A stretch of DNA of 64,000 nucleotides from Lachnospiraceae bacterium XPB1003 (GCA_900102065.1 FMVK01000002.1:124001-188000), one strand, 5' to 3'; shown: positions 1-9,073, counted from the stretch's first letter. Made by a program: numbers and translations. Notes: generated by a model from the sequence alone, not told the origin.

Positions 1-276
1 GCTATGTCCAAGGCAGGCAACGTCGATGATATCATCATACCTATAGAACATTTTTACTCTGAATATCCCTGTGCCCACGTGAAGAGTGCTGCGAAGAAGC
101 TTATAGATAACGGCAATCCTCTTGCTTTATCTGATGTTGAAGAAGGTGATGCATTTGCAGAGGCACATCCGGACCGGATACGCGTCTTTAACGCAGAAGG
201 AAGGTTTGCCGGAGTTTATTCTTATGATCAGATAAAAGGTAAATTTATGCCCGACAAGATGTTTTCTACTGATTAG
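1..276 (+). CDS. truB: tRNA pseudouridine(55) synthase TruB, C-terminal fragment
   Basis: This is the 3' end of a gene that begins before the window; the frame is open from base 1 and ends in TAG at 274-276. The 91 visible codons match the C-terminal region of TruB, with an IPIEHFYSEYP-like segment, a VRVFN-type strand and a final DKMF motif typical of the PUA-like tail. The catalytic domain lies outside the window. TruB makes pseudouridine 55 in the T-loop of tRNA. It lies 17 bases upstream of ribF, and truB-ribF is a classic pair in Firmicutes, which supports the call. An ATG at 4 is internal and not the start. Confidence 0.85.
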   Translation, partial: AMSKAGNVDDIIIPIEHFYSEYPCAHVKSAAKKLIDNGNPLALSDVEEGDAFAEAHPDRIRVFNAEGRFAGVYSYDQIKGKFMPDKMFSTD

Positions 277-293
277 AAAAGGTTATCAAAATA

Positions 294-1223
294 ATGCGTA
301 TAATCACAAGTCTTGATGAACTTCATATAAATGAGCCTTCCGCGGTTGCGGTAGGTAAATTCGATGGGATCCATATAGGACACAAAAAAATAATCGATGA
401 GATACTGGCCGCAAAAAATGACGGCCTTTTATCGGTAATTTTTACTTTTGATCCCGCACCTGAGATATTCTTTGGATTTCAGGATGCTACCGAACTGATG
501 ACGAAGCAGGAAAAACGCGATCATTTCGAAAAAGCCGGGATAGATGTTCTTATAGAGTATCCCATGAATCCCGTTACGGCAGCACTGGATCCCGAGGTAT
601 TTGTCAGAGAATATATATCCAAAAGGATGAATGCGTCACTTGTGGTAGCAGGATCCGATCTTTCCTTCGGAGCAAGAGGAAAGGGCGATTTTAATCTCCT
701 CAATGCTCTTAAATCCGAGCTTGGATATGAGACCTTAAGGATAGAAAAGATACGTATGGACGGAGATATCGTAAGTTCTACACGTATCCGGTCTCTGGTT
801 CAGGAAGGACGGATGGAGGAAGCGGCGAGACTTCTTGGCAGACCATATTCGTTTAAAGGTCTCATAAGACACGGGAAGCAGCTTGGACGAACCATAGGGA
901 TTCCCACAGCCAATATCATCCCGGAAGAAGGAAAGATACTTCCGCCCTACGGTGTATATCATGCAAGATGTATCCTTGACGGTTCCGAAGTTATGGCCGG
1001 CATAAGCAATATAGGCAAGAAACCTACAGTAAAAGATGATATGGCAGTAAATATAGAGACTTATCTTTTTGACTGGGATAAAGATATATACGGCTGCGGC
1101 CTGGAAGTTGAACTGTTACATTTTGAACGACCTGAGAGGAAGTTTGGAAGTGTAGAAGAATTAAAGGCTGCCATGCATGCTGACATAGAAAAACTCAGAG
1201 CAAAGAGTTATACGTCATTATGA
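294..1223 (+). CDS. ribF: Bifunctional riboflavin kinase / FMN adenylyltransferase
   Basis: RibF phosphorylates riboflavin to FMN and adenylates FMN to FAD in the cytoplasm. The 309-residue protein has the usual family length and order. An N-terminal nucleotidyltransferase domain carries GxFDGxHxGH at residues 21-30. A C-terminal flavokinase domain carries the GRTIGIPTAN motif near residues 199-208 and an NIGKKPT-like motif after it. It follows truB by 17 bases and is probably co-transcribed with it. The ATG at 294 is the first in-frame start. Its stop overlaps the poly-A side of a hairpin terminator that serves the converging methyltransferase gene. Confidence 0.95.
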   Translation: MRIITSLDELHINEPSAVAVGKFDGIHIGHKKIIDEILAAKNDGLLSVIFTFDPAPEIFFGFQDATELMTKQEKRDHFEKAGIDVLIEYPMNPVTAALDPEVFVREYISKRMNASLVVAGSDLSFGARGKGDFNLLNALKSELGYETLRIEKIRMDGDIVSSTRIRSLVQEGRMEEAARLLGRPYSFKGLIRHGKQLGRTIGIPTANIIPEEGKILPPYGVYHARCILDGSEVMAGISNIGKKPTVKDDMAVNIETYLFDWDKDIYGCGLEVELLHFERPERKFGSVEELKAAMHADIEKLRAKSYTSL

Positions 1224-1249
1224 AAAAATCCTCACCGCGCGGGTGAGGA
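1223..1249 (-). terminator. Rho-independent terminator of the methyltransferase gene
   Basis: TCCTCACC (1229-1236) pairs perfectly with GGTGAGGA (1242-1249) around a 5-base loop. On the minus strand the stem is followed by six U residues (the A run at 1223-1228), so it ends the minus-strand gene. On the plus strand only an AT-rich stretch follows, so it may also stop ribF weakly. Confidence 0.75.
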
Positions 1250-1262
1250 TAAATAAATGTCT

Positions 1263-1931
1263 TTATTTTACGGCAAAGAAGCCTGCCTGCAGATATGAGG
1301 TCCATAGTATATCAACCGATCTGAAACCGCATTTTTTCAATAGCTTTAAATGATCTTCTATAGTGATCGGATGTGTTTCAACGCCACGTCGTGATCTTTG
1401 CATTTCTATCTCTTCTTCGGATTTGCCGTGATCCCGCATAAACCCGAACCATCGGCGGAGTGCTGTTTCATCGCTTTGCGGCGATGACATCCTGATATTT
1501 TCGAAGGTAATAAAAATTCCCGATACTTTTAGCGCATCATAGCAGTGCCTGATGGCTTCTTCTCTTTGTTCCTCATTATAATAATGATGACTCTGAACTG
1601 CTGAAATGATATCAAAACACTCCCTGTATTCGATCTGATGGGAAGCGAGGTTTAAATATTCCACATCTTTCCCGGTAAGTTTTTCTTTAGCGATCTTTAA
1701 CATGGACCCGGAGGGATCACAAAGAGTAAATCGGATCTTAGGGAGTTCTTCCAATGCCTGCAACGCCAATGTACCGGTGCCGCATCCGGTATCAAGCCAT
1801 TTAGGTTCATCGATCCCGGCGTTCTTTACCAGATCGATTATCTGAACTGCGTATTCATTGTAATACGGAAGAGTATTTATAATATTACTGTCATATATTC
1901 CTGAATTGTATACTGATCTGTTATCCTGCAT
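1263..1931 (-). CDS. Class I SAM-dependent methyltransferase
   Basis: A 222-residue soluble protein with a Rossmann-type methyltransferase fold. Motif I, LDTGCGTGTLAL, sits at residues 46-57. An acidic residue after the second strand (TLCDPS) and a DIISAVQSHHYY motif IV follow. Its size and sequence resemble methyltransferase domain 25/type 11 proteins; the substrate cannot be read from the sequence. It is a single gene on the minus strand between ribF and a Na/Pi transporter. It has its own likely promoter (1990-2018) and terminator (1223-1249), so it appears to be an independent unit. AGGAGG lies about 14 bases before the ATG, a long spacing, but no better start is seen. Confidence 0.8.
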   Translation of the reverse strand: MQDNRSVYNSGIYDSNIINTLPYYNEYAVQIIDLVKNAGIDEPKWLDTGCGTGTLALQALEELPKIRFTLCDPSGSMLKIAKEKLTGKDVEYLNLASHQIEYRECFDIISAVQSHHYYNEEQREEAIRHCYDALKVSGIFITFENIRMSSPQSDETALRRWFGFMRDHGKSEEEIEMQRSRRGVETHPITIEDHLKLLKKCGFRSVDILWTSYLQAGFFAVK

Positions 1932-1989
1932 ATTTATCTTTTTATCCTCCTGAAATGATCGTGATCTAAAAAATGCTCGATCGATATGT

Positions 1990-2018
1990 ATGATAAAAGA
2001 GAATATTGATCAATGCAA
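1990..2018 (-). promoter_or_regulatory. Candidate sigma-A promoter for the methyltransferase
   Basis: On the minus strand, TTGCAT (2018-2013) and TATCAT (1995-1990) are separated by exactly 17 bases, about 60 bases before the methyltransferase start. Read by eye; no transcript data. Confidence 0.5.
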
Positions 2019-2103
2019 CCGGGAACAGTTGCCCTGACTGTTGAATCCGTATGGAGTATACGAGCATTATAGGGGCTGATATACATGCTTAAGGGAAATA
2101 TAC

Positions 2104-2132
2104 TTGCTTAAATCGAGCTTTTCATTTATATT
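2104..2132 (+). promoter_or_regulatory. Candidate sigma-A promoter for the Na/Pi transporter operon
   Basis: TTGCTT (2104-2109) and TATATT (2127-2132) with a 17-base spacer lie about 70 bases before the start at 2202. The rest of the 270-base gap 1932-2201 shows no gene. The divergent methyltransferase promoter is at 1990-2018. Confidence 0.5.
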
Positions 2133-2201
2133 TATTATCGTGCGTTTTTGGAAGCAGTATTTCTGCTGGCCGGTTTAAGAACTGACTGAAAAGAGGGAAA
2201 A

Positions 2202-3863
2202 ATGGGTCTGAAAGAGATAATGTCACTTTGCGGAGGGCTTGGTCTGTTCCTCCTTGGAATGACGATCATGAGCGAGGGTATCGAGAAAGCAGCGGGTGCC
2301 AAGCTTCGTGGCATACTTGAAGTATTTACAACCAATCGCTTGACCGGAATGGTGGTCGGACTTATATTCACAGCGATAATGCAGTCATCTTCTGCGTGTA
2401 CATCATTGGTTGTCAGTTTCGTTAACTCAGGTCTTATGAGTCTATATCAGGCTGCGGGAGTTATCTTCGGTGCCAATATCGGTACTACGGTCACATCACA
2501 GCTTGTCAGCTTTAATCTTTCTGCGTATGCTCCTATAATCCTTTTGCTGGGGGTAGTTACAGCCATGATCAGCAAGAAACAGATGGTGCAGCGTATCGCA
2601 GATATATTTGCCGGATTCGGTGTTTTGTTTTTAGGTATATCCACCATGTCATCCGGTATGAGCGAGATGAAGACATCGCCCCAGATAATCGGTATCCTTT
2701 CCGGACTTACAAATCCTTTTCTTGCAGTACTTACGGGACTTATCATCACTGCAATAGTTCAGAGTTCTTCCGTTACGGTTTCACTTACACTTCTCATGGC
2801 ACAGCAGGGTCTTTTCAAAGACGCCAACGGTGATCCCAATGTTAACATCTGTCTCTTTATAATACTTGGATGTAATATCGGTGCATGTACCACTGCGCTC
2901 ATCTCATCCCTTGCCGGAAAAAAAGATGCGAAGAGGGCGGCACTTATCCATCTGCTATTTAATATCATCGGAACAGTACTCATGTTCATCATATTTACCG
3001 TGGCCATGGATCCTATTTCCTCATGGCTCCATTCATTCTCAGGTGATGACGGTAGATTCGTTGCTAATGCACATACCATAATCAAGATATTCCAGGTATT
3101 GATATTGCTTCCGTTCTCTAACCAGATCGTTAAGCTTACCAATATCATCATTCCCGGTAACGATCAGAAAGTCGGATACAGAGATACATTCCAGCTTAAG
3201 TACATCGGTGACAAGGTCATCTTCAATCCCTCAACAGCTGTTGTCGACGGCTTGAAGGAACTTGAGAGAATGGCATCTCTTGCAAGCGATAATCTTAACC
3301 GTGCCATGAACGCTCTCATCACGCTTGATGAGGATGATATCAAAGAAGTTCATGAGATGGAGGAGAATATCAACTTTCTTAACAGATCCATTACGGCTTA
3401 TCTTATCAAGATAAATCAGTCTCCGCTTCCTATCGAAGATTTACAGGGACTGGGTTCTCTTTTCCATGTTGCCAATGATATAGAGAGAATCGGTGATCAC
3501 GCGGAGAATATCGCCGAGTTTGCAGAGAGAAGGAAGAATGCAGGCGCTTCATTCAGCGATGAAGCAATAGCTGAGATGACAGAGATGCTCAATCTGGTTA
3601 ATAATCTTATGCAGAAGTCCATCAAAGTAATTGTCGGAACCGAGTCTCCCGATTACATCGATCAGCTTTCCGCTATGGAGGATAAGATCGATGATATGGA
3701 GAAGAAGGTTCAGCAGAACCATATTGACCGTCTGACCAGACAGGAATGCTCGCCTGAAGCGGGAATGATCTTTTCTGACGTGGCAACCGCACTTGAACGT
3801 GTGGGGGACCATGCATTTAACATCGCGGTATACATAATCAAGAGAGATAATTCAGTCGCATGA
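2202..3863 (+). CDS. Na/Pi cotransporter family protein with PhoU-like C-terminal domain
   Basis: A 553-residue membrane protein of the NptA/YjbB type, which couples sodium to phosphate movement. Two inverted Na/Pi cotransporter repeats each carry a QSSS motif (residues 61-64 and about 187-190). The N-terminal 310 or so residues form several membrane segments. The C-terminal part from about residue 345 is helical and soluble and contains two PhoU-like repeats with the ERIGDHAENI / ERVGDHAFNI pair. Known relatives act in phosphate export or uptake; direction is not shown here. AGAGGG lies before the ATG. Its stop overlaps the start of the next gene by four bases (ATGA), so the two are translationally coupled. 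Confidence 0.92.
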   Translation: MGLKEIMSLCGGLGLFLLGMTIMSEGIEKAAGAKLRGILEVFTTNRLTGMVVGLIFTAIMQSSSACTSLVVSFVNSGLMSLYQAAGVIFGANIGTTVTSQLVSFNLSAYAPIILLLGVVTAMISKKQMVQRIADIFAGFGVLFLGISTMSSGMSEMKTSPQIIGILSGLTNPFLAVLTGLIITAIVQSSSVTVSLTLLMAQQGLFKDANGDPNVNICLFIILGCNIGACTTALISSLAGKKDAKRAALIHLLFNIIGTVLMFIIFTVAMDPISSWLHSFSGDDGRFVANAHTIIKIFQVLILLPFSNQIVKLTNIIIPGNDQKVGYRDTFQLKYIGDKVIFNPSTAVVDGLKELERMASLASDNLNRAMNALITLDEDDIKEVHEMEENINFLNRSITAYLIKINQSPLPIEDLQGLGSLFHVANDIERIGDHAENIAEFAERRKNAGASFSDEAIAEMTEMLNLVNNLMQKSIKVIVGTESPDYIDQLSAMEDKIDDMEKKVQQNHIDRLTRQECSPEAGMIFSDVATALERVGDHAFNIAVYIIKRDNSVA

Positions 3864-5014
3864 AAAAAAACAAATTGACCTACGGGGCATTCATTGCCCT
3901 GGTCTCTATTATCTGTATCATATTTATAGTTATCCTCGGTAAAGCAGTTTCTACGGAGGATGGATCCGTTTCTTCCGGATCGGCGGCCGTATCGGGTGAT
4001 CAGCCCGGAACAACGGTGGTCGATCTGTCGGTATTACAGACTTTAAGCAGAAATGCCGCTGTGGGTGTAGGTTCTTTTTATGATGAAGAAGAAGGTATCC
4101 TTCCGACAGCAGGATTTGAGAAAAATGTATCACTTATCGTTGCGAGACAGGATGCTATAGAAGATGAGATCAGTTATTGGGGATACAGCAATCTCGGTAT
4201 CGCTGTAGTAGACAATCATCTCAATATCAGAGAAACACCTGTTGACGGCAAGCTGGTGGGCAAGATGCCCAACGGAGCGGCATGTGAGATCCTTGATGTG
4301 GATGAAGAAGGCTGGGCACATATCAAATCAGGGAAGGTTGAGGGATATGTAAGTACAGAATATCTTCTTACAGGAGCTGCCGGCCTTTCTAAAGCAAGAG
4401 AAGTGATTCAGACTATGGCTGAAGTAAATACCACTTCGCTCCGTGTCAGGGAACAGCCCAATACGGATGCCCCTGTAATAACACTTATCCCCAGGGGAGA
4501 GGAAGTGCTGGTTACCGGTTATGCGGATGGCTGGGTTCAGTTTGAACTGGATGATGAACTTGCTTATGTTTCATCAGACTATGTGACTATAGAAGAAAAG
4601 CTTTCAACAGCCATAACCATGAAGGAGCTGTATTACGGTTCCGGAATATCGGATACAAGAGTCAATCTTGTGGAATATGCAAAGAAGTTCGTGGGAAATC
4701 CTTATGTATGGGGAGGGACATCTCTTACAAAGGGATGTGACTGCTCGGGATTCGTTCTCAGCGTATATAAGAACATTGCAGGAATAAGCCTTCCTCATCA
4801 TGCGGCCTCGCAGGCTACAAAAGGAAAGGTTGTCACTGCATCCACGATCCGTCCCGGAGATCTGATCTTCTATTCGAAAGGCGGAAAGATAAATCATGTG
4901 GGCATCTATATCGGCAACGGACAGGTGTGTCATGCATCCAGTCCAAAGACCGGAATCAAGATCTCCAGCATGTACTATCGAACACCGGCAAAAATGGTAA
5001 GTCTGCTTGATTGA
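3860..5014 (+). CDS. Membrane-anchored NlpC/P60 peptidoglycan endopeptidase with two SH3 domains
   Basis: A 384-residue cell-wall hydrolase. Residues about 4-28 form a signal anchor. Two bacterial SH3-type wall-binding domains follow (around residues 110-170 and 190-250, each with an NxRExP-like core and GWAHIKSG / GWVQFELD strands). A C-terminal NlpC/P60 domain carries the catalytic Cys in CDCSGFVLSVY and the His in INHVGIYIG. The family cuts gamma-D-Glu to diamino acid bonds in stem peptides. It overlaps the upstream phosphate transporter by four bases. The pairing of the two functions is not explained by known pathways and may only reflect shared transcription. Confidence 0.92.
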   Translation: MKKNKLTYGAFIALVSIICIIFIVILGKAVSTEDGSVSSGSAAVSGDQPGTTVVDLSVLQTLSRNAAVGVGSFYDEEEGILPTAGFEKNVSLIVARQDAIEDEISYWGYSNLGIAVVDNHLNIRETPVDGKLVGKMPNGAACEILDVDEEGWAHIKSGKVEGYVSTEYLLTGAAGLSKAREVIQTMAEVNTTSLRVREQPNTDAPVITLIPRGEEVLVTGYADGWVQFELDDELAYVSSDYVTIEEKLSTAITMKELYYGSGISDTRVNLVEYAKKFVGNPYVWGGTSLTKGCDCSGFVLSVYKNIAGISLPHHAASQATKGKVVTASTIRPGDLIFYSKGGKINHVGIYIGNGQVCHASSPKTGIKISSMYYRTPAKMVSLLD

Positions 5015-5022
5015 TAATTCGG

Positions 5023-5051
5023 TTTACAAATAATTACTGCCGTGTTATAAT
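5023..5051 (+). promoter_or_regulatory. Strong sigma-A promoter for rpsO
   Basis: TTTACA (5023-5028) and a consensus TATAAT (5046-5051) are separated by 17 bases. It leaves a leader of roughly 110 bases before rpsO. Confidence 0.75.
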
Positions 5052-5057
5052 CAGCAA

Positions 5058-5160
5058 TTGTGTGGGCAAAAAGCTCATATTACGTTAACCTGACCGAGTC
5101 TGAGAAAACAGAGTTCCTGACCGTTTTCCCGGATACGGCCGAATCATTAACAGGAGGAAA
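5058..5160 (+). promoter_or_regulatory. rpsO mRNA leader, possible S15 autoregulatory site
   Basis: The leader between the promoter and rpsO contains the 8-mer CCTGACCG twice (near 5090 and 5117), small hairpins such as TCTG-AGAAAA-CAGA between them, and AGGAGG just before the start. S15 genes in many bacteria are controlled by S15 binding to leader RNA, but several unrelated leader classes exist. The match here is by position and structure only, not by a recognised consensus. Confidence 0.3.
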
Positions 5161-5166
5161 AAGGAA

Positions 5167-5433
5167 ATGATTTCAGCAGAAAAGAAACAGGCAATCATGA
5201 AAGAGTACGCTCGTACAGAGGGAGATACAGGTTCACCCGAGGTACAGATCGCAGTTCTTTCAGCAAGGATCGAGGAGCTTACAGCTCATCTTAAGAATCA
5301 TGCAAATGATCATCATTCAAGACGTGGTATGTACCAGATGATCGGTCGCAGAAGAGGTCTTCTTAACTACCTTCAGAAGGTTGATATCGAGAGATATCGT
5401 GCAATCGTAGAGAAGCTCGGACTCAGAAAATAA
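5167..5433 (+). CDS. rpsO: 30S ribosomal protein S15
   Basis: S15 is an 88-residue primary binding protein of the 16S rRNA central domain. The sequence has the full family length and hallmark segments [25 protein letters not shown] and [11 protein letters not shown]. An excellent AGGAGG lies seven bases before the ATG. It has its own promoter (5023-5051) and terminator (5448-5492), and pnp follows, as in many bacteria. Confidence 0.98.
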   Translation: MISAEKKQAIMKEYARTEGDTGSPEVQIAVLSARIEELTAHLKNHANDHHSRRGMYQMIGRRRGLLNYLQKVDIERYRAIVEKLGLRK

Positions 5434-5447
5434 TTTTCATGTAATTT

Positions 5448-5492
5448 AGTCGGCTGGCGGAAAGAGTAATCTTTCTGTCAGCTGGCTTTTTT
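5448..5492 (+). terminator. Rho-independent terminator after rpsO
   Basis: A 17-base-pair stem (5448-5464 with 5471-5487, several G-U pairs, 6-base loop) is followed by a run of six T. It separates rpsO from pnp, though partial read-through is possible. Confidence 0.85.
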
Positions 5493-5514
5493 AGGGAGAA
5501 GTATTCTGCGAGAC

Positions 5515-5551
5515 CACTGAAAAATCCATTAAGATAACGGGCTTTTCAGTG
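5515..5551 (+). repeat. Inverted repeat upstream of pnp
   Basis: CACTGAAAA (5515-5523) and TTTTCAGTG (5543-5551) are perfect inverted copies with a 19-base loop, about 50 bases before pnp, and are not followed by a T run. It may be a leader hairpin involved in pnp control; PNPase controls its own mRNA through a leader stem in enterobacteria. The link here is only inference. Confidence 0.4.
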
Positions 5552-5601
5552 TTTTCGGGTTACTTCTTCCTTAGAAGACAAAAGAAAAAGGAGGAGTACA
5601 A

Positions 5602-7695
5602 ATGTTTAAGACTTACAGTATTGAAGTTGGCGGCAGAACACTTTCCGTTGATATCGGAAGAGTTTCAGCCCAGGCAAACGGTGCTGCTTTCATGCACTAC
5701 GGTGATACCACAGTGCTTTCAACAGCAACAGCATCGGAGAAGCCCCGTGACGGGATCGATTTCTTTCCGCTTTCGGTTGAGTATGAGGAGAAGTTCTACT
5801 CTGTAGGAAAGCTTCCCGGAGGATTCAACAAGCGCGAGGGTAAGGCATCTGAGAATGCGGTTCTTACAAGCCGTGTTATCGACAGACCCATGAGACCGCT
5901 TTTCCCCAAGGATTACAGAAATGATGTAACACTCAACAACCTTGTAATGAGCGTTGATACTAACTGCAGACCTGAGCTTGTTGCTATGCTGGGTTCAGCT
6001 ATCGCTACAAGTATCTCTGATATTCCTTTCGACGGTCCCTGCTCAACAACGCAGGTTGGACTTGACGAGAACGGTAACTTCATCATCAACCCCGGACAGG
6101 AAGCATGGGATAAGGGAGACCTTAAACTCACTGTTGCTTCTACATCCAAGAAGGTTATCATGATCGAGGCCGGTGCAAACGAGATACCCGAGTCAAAGAT
6201 GATCGAAGCTATCTACATGGCTCATGAAGAGAACCAGAAGATCATCGCATGGATCAATCAGATCGTTGCAGAGGCAGGTAAGGCTAAGCATTCATACGTA
6301 AGCTATGCTGTACCTGAGGAAATGTTCGAAGCAATGAAGAAGGTTACATCTCCCGAAGAGATGGAAGTTGCCGTATTCACTGATGAGAAGCAGGTAAGAG
6401 AAGCTAACATCTCTGCTATCCGCGATAAGATGGCTGAAGCTTTTGCAGATAACGAGACATATCTTGCAAAGCTTGATGAGGCTCTTTACCAGTATCAGAA
6501 GAAGGTTGTTCGTAAGATGATCCTCAAGGATCACAAGCGTCCTGACGGAAGAGAGATCACACAGATCAGACCTCTTGCAGCAGAAGTTGATCTTATTCCA
6601 AGAGTTCACGGTTCTGCAATGTTTACAAGAGGACAGACACAGATCTGCGATGTTGTAACACTTGCACCTCTTTCAGAGGCGCAGAAGATTGAAGGTCTTG
6701 ATGAATTCGTTAAGACCAAGAGATATATCCACCAGTACAACTTCCCTGCTTATTCGGTAGGTGAGACAAAGGTTTCAAGAGGACCCGGAAGAAGAGAGAT
6801 TGGTCACGGTGCACTTGCAGAGAGAGCGCTGCTTCCCGTACTTCCTTCTGAAGAGGAGTTCCCTTATGCTATCAGAGCCGTATCCGAGACATTCGAATCC
6901 AACGGTTCCACATCAATGGCATCAACCTGTGCATCATGTATGTCACTTATGGCTGCCGGTGTTCCTATCAAGAAGATGGTTGCAGGTATCAGCTGCGGTC
7001 TTGTAACAGGCGAGACAGACGAAGATTTCGTTCTTCTTACAGATATCCAGGGACTCGAAGATTTCTTTGGCGATATGGACTTCAAGGTTACAGGTACAAC
7101 AGACGGTATCACAGCTATCCAGATGGATATCAAGATCCACGGACTTACACGACAGATCGTTGAAGGTGCTATCGCAAGATGCCGTGATGCAAGACTCTTC
7201 ATCATGGAGAACTGCATGAAGAAGGCTATTGCCGAGCCCAGAAAAGAAGTTAATGCATATGCACCCAAGATCATCCGCATGCAGATCGATCCCGATAAGA
7301 TCGGCGATGTAGTAGGTCAGCGCGGAAAGACCATCAACGAGATCATCGGACGCACAGGCGTTAAGATCGATATCGATGATACAGGTGCTGTAAGCGTATG
7401 CGGTACAGATAAGGATGCTATGGCTGAGGCTAAGAGAATGGTTGAGACCATAGTTACAGATTTCGAAGCCGGTCAGATCTTCTCCGGTAAAGTTGTCTCC
7501 ATTAAGGAATTCGGATGCTTTGTTGAATTCGCACCCGGCAAGGAAGGTATGGTTCATATCTCAAGGATTGCCGATCACAGAGTTGACAAGGTTGAAGATG
7601 TTCTTAAGATCGGTGATGAAGTTAAGGTTGTATGCCTTGGCAAGGATAAGATGGGACGTATGAGCTTCTCCATCAAGGACTGCCCTCAGGACTGA
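5602..7695 (+). CDS. pnp: Polyribonucleotide nucleotidyltransferase (PNPase)
   Basis: PNPase is a phosphorolytic 3'-5' exoribonuclease that turns over mRNA and forms a trimeric ring. The 697-residue protein has the full set of domains. Two RNase PH-like domains are joined by a helical linker. A KH domain starts near residue 553 (QIDPDKIGDVVGQRGKTI) and an S1 domain starts near residue 624 (GQIFSGKVVSIKEFGCFVEF). The catalytic-core segment GRREIGHGALAERAL is present in the second PH domain. AGGAGG lies just before the ATG. Codon usage is strongly biased, as expected for a highly expressed gene. Confidence 0.98.
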   Translation: MFKTYSIEVGGRTLSVDIGRVSAQANGAAFMHYGDTTVLSTATASEKPRDGIDFFPLSVEYEEKFYSVGKLPGGFNKREGKASENAVLTSRVIDRPMRPLFPKDYRNDVTLNNLVMSVDTNCRPELVAMLGSAIATSISDIPFDGPCSTTQVGLDENGNFIINPGQEAWDKGDLKLTVASTSKKVIMIEAGANEIPESKMIEAIYMAHEENQKIIAWINQIVAEAGKAKHSYVSYAVPEEMFEAMKKVTSPEEMEVAVFTDEKQVREANISAIRDKMAEAFADNETYLAKLDEALYQYQKKVVRKMILKDHKRPDGREITQIRPLAAEVDLIPRVHGSAMFTRGQTQICDVVTLAPLSEAQKIEGLDEFVKTKRYIHQYNFPAYSVGETKVSRGPGRREIGHGALAERALLPVLPSEEEFPYAIRAVSETFESNGSTSMASTCASCMSLMAAGVPIKKMVAGISCGLVTGETDEDFVLLTDIQGLEDFFGDMDFKVTGTTDGITAIQMDIKIHGLTRQIVEGAIARCRDARLFIMENCMKKAIAEPRKEVNAYAPKIIRMQIDPDKIGDVVGQRGKTINEIIGRTGVKIDIDDTGAVSVCGTDKDAMAEAKRMVETIVTDFEAGQIFSGKVVSIKEFGCFVEFAPGKEGMVHISRIADHRVDKVEDVLKIGDEVKVVCLGKDKMGRMSFSIKDCPQD

Positions 7696-7765
7696 TAAGT
7701 ATTTAAGTTGAACTGGCGTGCCGGGAAGTATCCCGGCACTTGATAAAACGGAAGGAGTAAACCAT

Positions 7766-8221
7766 ATGAAATGCCCGTTCTGTGCACATGAAAATACGCG
7801 CGTTGTTGATTCAAGACCTGCTGAGGACAATACTTCCATCAGGCGCAGACGTATTTGCGATGAGTGCGGCAAGAGGTTTACAACATATGAGAAGGTTGAG
7901 ACCATCCCTCTTATCATCATCAAGAAGGATAATGTCCGTGAAACCTACAACAGAAAGAAGATAGAGGCAGGTATTCTGCGTGCATGTCACAAGAGACCTG
8001 TAAGCGCAGCGCAGATCGAGAAGCTTGTTGATGAGATAGAGAATGATATCTTCAAGCTTGAAGACAAGGAGATATCCAGTTCTGTGATCGGTGAGATTGT
8101 TATGCAGAAGCTTAAGGATATCGATGCGGTTGCTTATGTTAGATTCGCTTCCGTTTACAGAGAGTTCAAGGATGTTAATACATTCATGGATGAGCTTAAG
8201 AAAATGATGCTCGGTAAATAA
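7766..8221 (+). CDS. nrdR: Transcriptional repressor NrdR
   Basis: NrdR senses dATP/ATP and represses ribonucleotide reductase genes by binding NrdR boxes. The 151-residue protein has an N-terminal zinc ribbon with Cys3, Cys6, Cys31 and Cys34, an SIRRRR basic stretch, and an ATP-cone domain from about residue 49. An upstream in-frame ATG at 7718 would add 16 unrelated residues. The ATG at 7766 is preferred because GGAAGGAG precedes it and the protein then begins with the family's MKCPFC. It follows pnp by 70 bases. No nrd gene lies in the window. Confidence 0.96.
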   Translation: MKCPFCAHENTRVVDSRPAEDNTSIRRRRICDECGKRFTTYEKVETIPLIIIKKDNVRETYNRKKIEAGILRACHKRPVSAAQIEKLVDEIENDIFKLEDKEISSSVIGEIVMQKLKDIDAVAYVRFASVYREFKDVNTFMDELKKMMLGK

Positions 8222-8234
8222 TACTACTTTTATG

Positions 8235-8262
8235 ATCTCCCGCTTAATGCGGGGGATTTTTT
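8235..8262 (+). terminator. Rho-independent terminator after nrdR
   Basis: ATCTCCCGC (8235-8243) pairs with GCGGGGGAT (8249-8257) around a TTAAT loop and is followed by a T run to 8262. Confidence 0.85.
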
Positions 8263-8345
8263 ATTGATCATCTGCTAAAATATAAACGTATTATGTATGT
8301 AAAGTTCTGAATAACTACAACTATAGAGATCAAGGATGATGAGAT

Positions 8346-9017
8346 ATGGCTGAGAATGATAAGAAGAACTTAAAAGAGAATATCGTCGGAGAGGCAGTTG
8401 ATAATTACAAGAATACTGTTCGCATTGAGCAGGGTTTCTTTTCTTACAAGAGCAGTGACGAAGCTAAGCTTGCTGCTTCCGAGGCGGATGCGATAGGCAA
8501 ACTTAACGGCAAGATCGATTATAACAGGCCGCAGACGGTTCATATCCTCTATGACAAGATCATTGATCAGAACATGCTACACAGCCCGGAGGGAACTACC
8601 TTTCTTATAGAGCTTCGTACTTATCTTGAAGACAATCTGTCTGCTCTTGACCATCCCATAAAAGGCATTCCTTCTGAAAAATTTAATGATCCCGATGCAG
8701 AGAGAAAGGGCAAGCTCAAGGGAAAACTTATAACCGTTGCTGATGCGGAGAAAAGACTTGACCGTATCAGAAACGCAAGAAAAAGAGATGCGGAGAATTT
8801 CAGGAAGAGCAAGCTTACCAGAGATATAATCATAGTTTTTCTCGCTGCCTGCATCCTTGCAATGCTTGTTATCAGTGGACTCAGCGATACACCAAGTATC
8901 CTGAATTACGAGAATGAGCTGCAGGATAAATATGCAGATTGGGAGACGGAACTTAACGAGCGTGAGTCTGCAGTGCGTGCCAAAGAAAAAGAGCTTGGCA
9001 TAACAAGTCGCGAATAA
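8346..9017 (+). CDS. Unknown single-pass membrane protein
   Basis: A 223-residue protein that I do not recognise. The first 150 or so residues are hydrophilic and rich in charged residues, so probably cytoplasmic. One strong membrane segment lies at about residues 161-180. A short helical, highly charged tail follows (ELNERESAVRAKEKELG), likely a coiled coil. AAGGA lies about ten bases before the ATG. It sits directly before a response regulator gene (56-base gap) and could be part of that signalling unit, but nothing in the sequence proves it. Confidence 0.7.
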   Translation: MAENDKKNLKENIVGEAVDNYKNTVRIEQGFFSYKSSDEAKLAASEADAIGKLNGKIDYNRPQTVHILYDKIIDQNMLHSPEGTTFLIELRTYLEDNLSALDHPIKGIPSEKFNDPDAERKGKLKGKLITVADAEKRLDRIRNARKRDAENFRKSKLTRDIIIVFLAACILAMLVISGLSDTPSILNYENELQDKYADWETELNERESAVRAKEKELGITSRE

Positions 9018-9073
9018 ATCACAGAAAGTACATATTTTTCTGCTATATTGATGGTTGATGGAGGAAGTTTCTA

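Noticed and set aside
6943-7557. Open frame of 204 codons on the minus strand inside pnp
   Set aside because: It lies wholly opposite the highly conserved pnp gene, has a shadow-frame composition and no ribosome binding site or promoter.
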